Assembly (NCBI GenBank): GCA_905221605.1
Contig: CAJNDS010002190.1
Location: 332,501-396,500, forward strand
Reading direction: 5' to 3'
From: Symbiodinium natans
Lineage: Eukaryota; Sar; Dinophyceae; Suessiales; Symbiodiniaceae
Length of the DNA stretch: 64,000 nucleotides
Part shown: piece after piece, positions 60,789-64,000 of the stretch
How the letters are laid out: each line of letters opens with the position of its first letter
Position numbering within the stretch: position 1 is the stretch's first letter
Notes under the pieces: generated by a model
The model's database searches: none
The model's input: the letters and a program-made list of their open reading frames with translations, nothing else
Told to the model about the DNA's origin: nothing
Made by a program: the position numbers and the translations under genes

Positions 60789-61053
60789 TCTACAAGTAGG
60801 GGCCCCTGACTGGACTAACTTTAGGGTTTATTTAGGGTTTAGGGTTTAGGGTTTAGGGTTTAGGGTTTAGGGTTTAGGGTTTAGGGTTTAGGGTTTAGGG
60901 CTTAGGGCTTAGGGTTTAGGGTTTAGGGTTTAGGGAATGATACCCTAAATAGTAGGAGTTGTAAGCGGGCCCTTAATGGGTTAAATGTCCTACGATTTAG
61001 GTTATAATTCCCTTAACTCAAGTCAGTCTAGTAAGGGGGCCACTACTTGTAGA
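60789..61053. mobile_element. Inverted-repeat element carrying a telomeric array
   Basis: TCTACAAGTAGGGGCCCCTG at the left mirrors CCACTACTTGTAGA (61040-61053) and inner TCAGTCTAGTAAGGGGGC at the right. A G-strand telomeric array (60823-60934) sits just inside the left end, as in the 1602-1805 element, although the terminal sequences are unrelated. Confidence 0.75.
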
Positions 61054-61245
61054 CCCTAAACCACACGCTAAAACACCAAACCGCAACTTGTAACTACGGT
61101 TTCGGGTTTGGGACCCCTCTAGAGCTTGCCTTAAGACTGGGGTTTAGGGTTAGGGTTCAGGGTTTAGGGTTTAGGGTTGAGGGTTTAGGGTTTAGGGTCT
61201 AGGGTTTAGGGTTTAGGGTTTAGGGTTCAGGGGTTTAGGGTTTAG

Positions 61246-61335
61246 GGGGACTTCGGTCGCTCCCTGCTGCCATGCGGCTAAGGCCATGTGCCCGATGAGC
61301 GCGTCGTCAGTACAGGCGTCCTCTCTTCCGGTGGG
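61246..61335 (-). CDS. Exon-like fragment
   Basis: Minus frame: PTGREDACTDDALIGHMALA, AWQQGATEVP, then telomeric codons (LNPKP). GC3-rich and free of stops. Right neighbour of a G-strand (plus) array. Confidence 0.45.
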
Positions 61336-61444
61336 TCTTGGAATTTGGTGCCTGGGCTTTGGGAGTTTTGGGAGTTCAAGGGTTAACCCTAAACCGTAAT
61401 CCCCAAACCCTCAACGCTGAAACCCCTTAAGGCTTAGCACTTAC

Positions 61445-61600
61445 TAGGCCCCAGACCCTGAACCCTAAACCCTTACTAGGCCCCAGACCCTGAACCCTAA
61501 ACTACAAAAACCCACACCCCACACCCTAAACCCTACACCATAAACCCTAAACCCTAAACCCCACACCCTAAACCCTAAACCCTACACCATAAACCCTAAA
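61445..61600 (-). repeat. Tandem duplications of degenerate C-strand sequence
   Basis: TTACTAGGCCCCAGACCCTG repeated at about 61441 and 61474; CCCTACACCATAAACCC repeated at about 61528 and 61578. Confidence 0.75.
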
Positions 61601-61623
61601 CCAAAATGCAACCCTGGCACAGC

Positions 61624-61698
61624 TCATCTGCGCTCCTCGGCGCCTGGTGCGAAGCGGTACTCCGGGACGACGGTTAGGGCGGCCTCAGAAACGCCAAG
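61624..61698 (-). CDS. Exon-like fragment, 24 codons
   Basis: Minus frame LGVSEAALTVVPEYRFAPGA, EERR, stop TGA. C-strand on the left, G-strand array on the right (plus). Short. Confidence 0.33.
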   Translation of the reverse strand, partial: LGVSEAALTVVPEYRFAPGAEERR

Positions 61699-62037
61699 GG
61701 TTTAGGGTTTAGGGTTTAGGGTTTAGGGTTTAGGGTCTAGGGGTCTAGGGGTTAGGGGTTGGGGGTTGGGGGTTAGGGATCAGGGTTTATGGCTTCGGGC
61801 TGAGGGCTTAGCGTTAAGGGTCGAGTGTTTAGGGCTTGGGCGGGGCGAAGTATTCGGGGCTTGAAGCCAACTTATGCCTAAACCTCAAAACCATTGTAAG
61901 GTGCCTTTACTTCTCGTCCCTCTCCTTGCTACCCCGGAACCGCCGGAACGTGCCGGAGTGCATCTCCACCCAAAACAGAAGTCAGGGTACAGGGTGCGGG
62001 AAGGCTTAGGTTTAGGACTTAGTAGGGCCCTTAGAAC

Positions 62038-62083
62038 CCCTCCCCTCTATACTACCCCCTTAAATCACCTTAGTTAGGCTCCC
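62038..62083. mobile_element. Family 5 fragment
   Basis: CCCCTCTATACTACCCCCTT and ACCTTAGTTAGGCT match the interior of 15089-15226; ends are missing. Confidence 0.55.
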
Positions 62084-62479
62084 TAAACCCTAAGCTCCCT
62101 GAACCCCAAAGCCAAAAACCCTAAACTTCCTAAAACCCCTAAACTCCCTAAGCTCCCTAAACCCTAAACCGCCTAAACCCTAAACTCCCTAAACCCTAAA
62201 GCCCTAAACCCTAAACCCTTTTGAACCCGCAAAGCCAAAACCCTAGTGATAAATCCTCAAGCCTAAGTCCTCAAAACTCAAAACCCTACACAGTACAGAA
62301 GCCCTCAACCTCTGAAGCACCCCTAAACCCTCGAACATCCAGGAAAGCTGAGGCAGCTACCACGCAGGAACGGCCCTGGATCGTAATCTGAACCTCGAGA
62401 GAGACATCAGGCGCGCTGCTTCGGTCTTGTGGCATTTTTTAGGGTTGAGGGTTTGGGGCAAACCCTCTCAGCCCCCAAA

Positions 62480-62780
62480 GGTTTAGGGTTTAGGTTTAGG
62501 GGTTTAGGGGTTTAGGGGTTTAGGGGTTTAGGGGTTGAGGGGTTTAGGGGTTTAGGGGTTTAGGGGTTTAGGGGTTTAGGGGTTGAGGGGTTTAGGGGTT
62601 TAGGGGTTTTGGGGTTTTGGGGTTTGGGTGTTTTGGGGTTTTGGGGTTTTGGGGTTTGGGGGTTTGGGGGTTTGGGGGTTTGGGGGTTTGGGGGTTTGGG
62701 GTTTTGGGGTTTTGGGGTTTTGGGGTTTTGAGGTTTGGGGGTTTGGGGGTTTGGGGGTTTGGGGGGGCTTTGGGGTTCTG
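62480..62780 (+). repeat. 8- and 9-bp GGGGTTTA / GGGGTTTTG / GGGGGTTTG arrays
   Basis: Sixteen or so GGGGTTTA (62495-62610), then GGGGTTTTG and GGGGGTTTG blocks. A guanine-rich array that could form quadruplexes; frames through it are artefacts. Confidence 0.95.
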
Positions 62781-62881
62781 GGGTACAGAGTGCAATTTTG
62801 GGTTTCGGGTTTAGGGTCTGCGTGACAAGGGCACTGCTAACTTAGCCACATAGTCCGAGTTGCCTCTACCCTAAAGTAACC

Positions 62882-63010
62882 CTATTTGATTTCCACATAC
62901 AACCTAAAACCTTCTTCATTTAAACCCTGAAACCTCGAGATCCCAAAGCCGGCGTAGGGAATGCCCCAGTCGGGTGAGTAGGTTCTGCCGCCCAAAGCGA
63001 TGTCGAAACC
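62882..63010 (-). CDS. Exon-like segment, 43 codons
   Basis: After GAGTCTAG on the minus strand, a phase-0 frame to TAG: GFDIALGGRTYSPDWGIPYA, GFGISRFQGLNEEGFRLYVE. Very protein-like, Gly/aromatic-rich. Last of three minus-strand candidates at the window's right end. Family unknown. Confidence 0.52.
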   Translation of the reverse strand, partial: GFDIALGGRTYSPDWGIPYAGFGISRFQGLNEEGFRLYVEIK

Positions 63011-63090
63011 CTAGACTCTAAACCCAGGACCCCGCACCCTAACCCTAAAGAAGCCTTACTGACAAACTCTCCTTTGCTTTCGGGTGGTCG

Positions 63091-63171
63091 TTAAGCTCCC
63101 TTCAGCGCCCTCTTGACAAGGCATCCCACCACAAGATGCCGCCTAAGATCGCACCTCAAACCCATGAAATT
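63091..63171 (-). CDS. Exon-like segment, 26 codons
   Basis: CTAGGTGCAG (63172-63181) then a phase-0 frame NFMGLRCDLRRHLVVGCLVK, RALKGA, stop TAA. It lies between the two other minus-strand candidates, on the same strand. Confidence 0.38.
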   Translation of the reverse strand, partial: NFMGLRCDLRRHLVVGCLVKRALKGA

Positions 63172-63243
63172 CTGCACCTAGGGCTTACGGTGTTGGGGTG
63201 CAGGGGTTTAGCTTTGGTCCAGCACGTCACGGTCGTCTCGAGA

Positions 63244-63637
63244 CTATTTCGTCCTCCGCGAGCATGTTTCTGCATCTGATGCTTCGCGGTCCGATTCGAG
63301 GGGCCGACCGAGGAGTAGCTCTCCACTTTCCTCCTCCTTGCCACCCGAAGTCGTAAATCGCCCGAAGACTTGAAGAGGTCCCAACATCGGTCTGAATGCA
63401 ACAGTGACTTTGTCCTCGTCACACGCCAGGCGAGTGCGCGATCCTTCTGTATTCCATTGAGCGTTGTAACCCTCACTAGCCCCCATCTCCTTCAACTCTA
63501 TGACCAGGGCATAGCAATGTTCGTACGAAGTGACGAAGATCGCGACCAGAGTGCCATTCGTGATCGGGTAGGATGAGGAACCGTTCATTCTCGCAGCAGT
63601 GTCCCTCCTGAGGTTCTTGCCCCCAGGTATATAGAAG
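63244..63637 (-). CDS. Hypothetical protein segment, about 130 codons
   Basis: The minus frame is open from a TGA at about 63636 to TAG at 63244; the ATG at 63586-63588 gives 114 residues but the 16 codons before it (FYIPGGKNLRRDTAAR) are equally protein-like, so this is probably an exon. It contains LVAIFVTSYEHCYALVIELK and an acidic, hydrophilic C-terminal third. The open frame begins within 15 bp of the telomeric array at 63646. Family unknown. Confidence 0.5.
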
Positions 63638-63645
63638 GTCGCTCA

Positions 63646-63895
63646 CATAGGGTTTAGGGTTTAGGGTTTGGGGTTTGGGATTTAGGGTTTAGGGTTTAGG
63701 GTTGAGGTTTAGGGTTTAGGGTTTAGGGTTTAGGCTTTAGGGTTTAGGGTTTAGGGTTTAGGGTTTAGGGTTTAGGGTTTAGGGTTTAGGGTTTAGGGTT
63801 TAGGGTTTAGGGTTTAGGGTTTAGGGTTTAGGGTTTAGGGTTTAGGGTTTAGGGTTTAGGGTTTAGGGTTTAGGGTTTGGGCTTGTTTGGGGTTT
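63646..63895 (+). repeat. Telomeric array, G-strand
   Basis: About 34 units, nearly perfect from 63732 to 63876; degenerate GGTTTGG units continue to the window end. Confidence 0.95.
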
Positions 63896-64000
63896 AGGGC
63901 TTATGGCCAGTTCTGGGTGTAGGGTTTGGGGATTTGGGGATAGGGTTTAGGGCCAGTATAGGGTTTGGGGTTTGGGGTTTGGGGTTTGGGGCTTGGGGCT

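Overview
The window looks like nuclear DNA of a protist with plant-type telomere repeats (TTTAGGG). A dinoflagellate, or failing that another alveolate such as a chromerid, is the best guess. The reasons are the TTTAGGG unit, short GC3-rich coding fragments, one fragment resembling the 'xxVVTWGD' repeats common in dinoflagellate RCC1-like proteins, huge simple repeats and no compact genes. The taxonomic call is inference only. There is no rRNA, tRNA, CRISPR, prokaryotic operon or recognisable transposase or reverse transcriptase. A run of 100 Ns (50738-50837) shows this is scaffolded assembly.

Layout. From 1 to about 50.2 kb and again from 56.6 to 64.0 kb the sequence is a mosaic. Roughly one hundred interstitial telomere-like blocks (20-310 bp, perfect to very degenerate, in BOTH orientations) alternate with 60-600 bp of non-telomeric DNA. 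The blocks often meet head-to-head (TTTAGGG|CCCTAAA), tail-to-tail, or lie inside small inverted-repeat elements. The non-telomeric pieces are of three kinds: (i) short open, GC3-rich, protein-like stretches, often preceded by a YAG splice-acceptor-like site, that look like single exons or gene fragments on either strand; (ii) small inverted-repeat (MITE-like) elements of at least seven families; (iii) unrecognised DNA with poly-G/poly-C tracts. The best gene models are a two-exon tail-anchored membrane protein (16161-16858, minus), a Q-rich fragment with a 55-bp telomere-like intron (8273-8681, minus), and exon candidates at 22041-22143, 45979-46086, 48030-48229, 48996-49124 and 62882-63010.

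Two regions lack telomeric repeats. 32.95-36.07 kb is a cluster of giant GTA/CAG and TTGTGGTTG microsatellites around about 1 kb of unique DNA. 50.23-56.62 kb is a 6.4-kb satellite island holding a palindromic GAATTAATT satellite, a ~31-bp satellite, a ~55-bp satellite with a dimeric higher-order form, and a pyrimidine-rich ~0.9-kb repeat. It is bounded by a perfect 30-bp inverted repeat.

The most informative observation is a pair of paralogous segments (about 24.58-25.01 kb and 43.02-43.66 kb, opposite orientation). One copy carries a perfect telomeric array exactly where the other has 85 bp of ordinary sequence. Together with telomeric arrays lodged inside inverted-repeat elements, this suggests that telomeric DNA is being added at internal breaks throughout this genome, and that some arrays now sit in introns. 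Caveat: in pieces of about 100 bp at least one of six frames is often open by chance, so single-exon calls are provisional.
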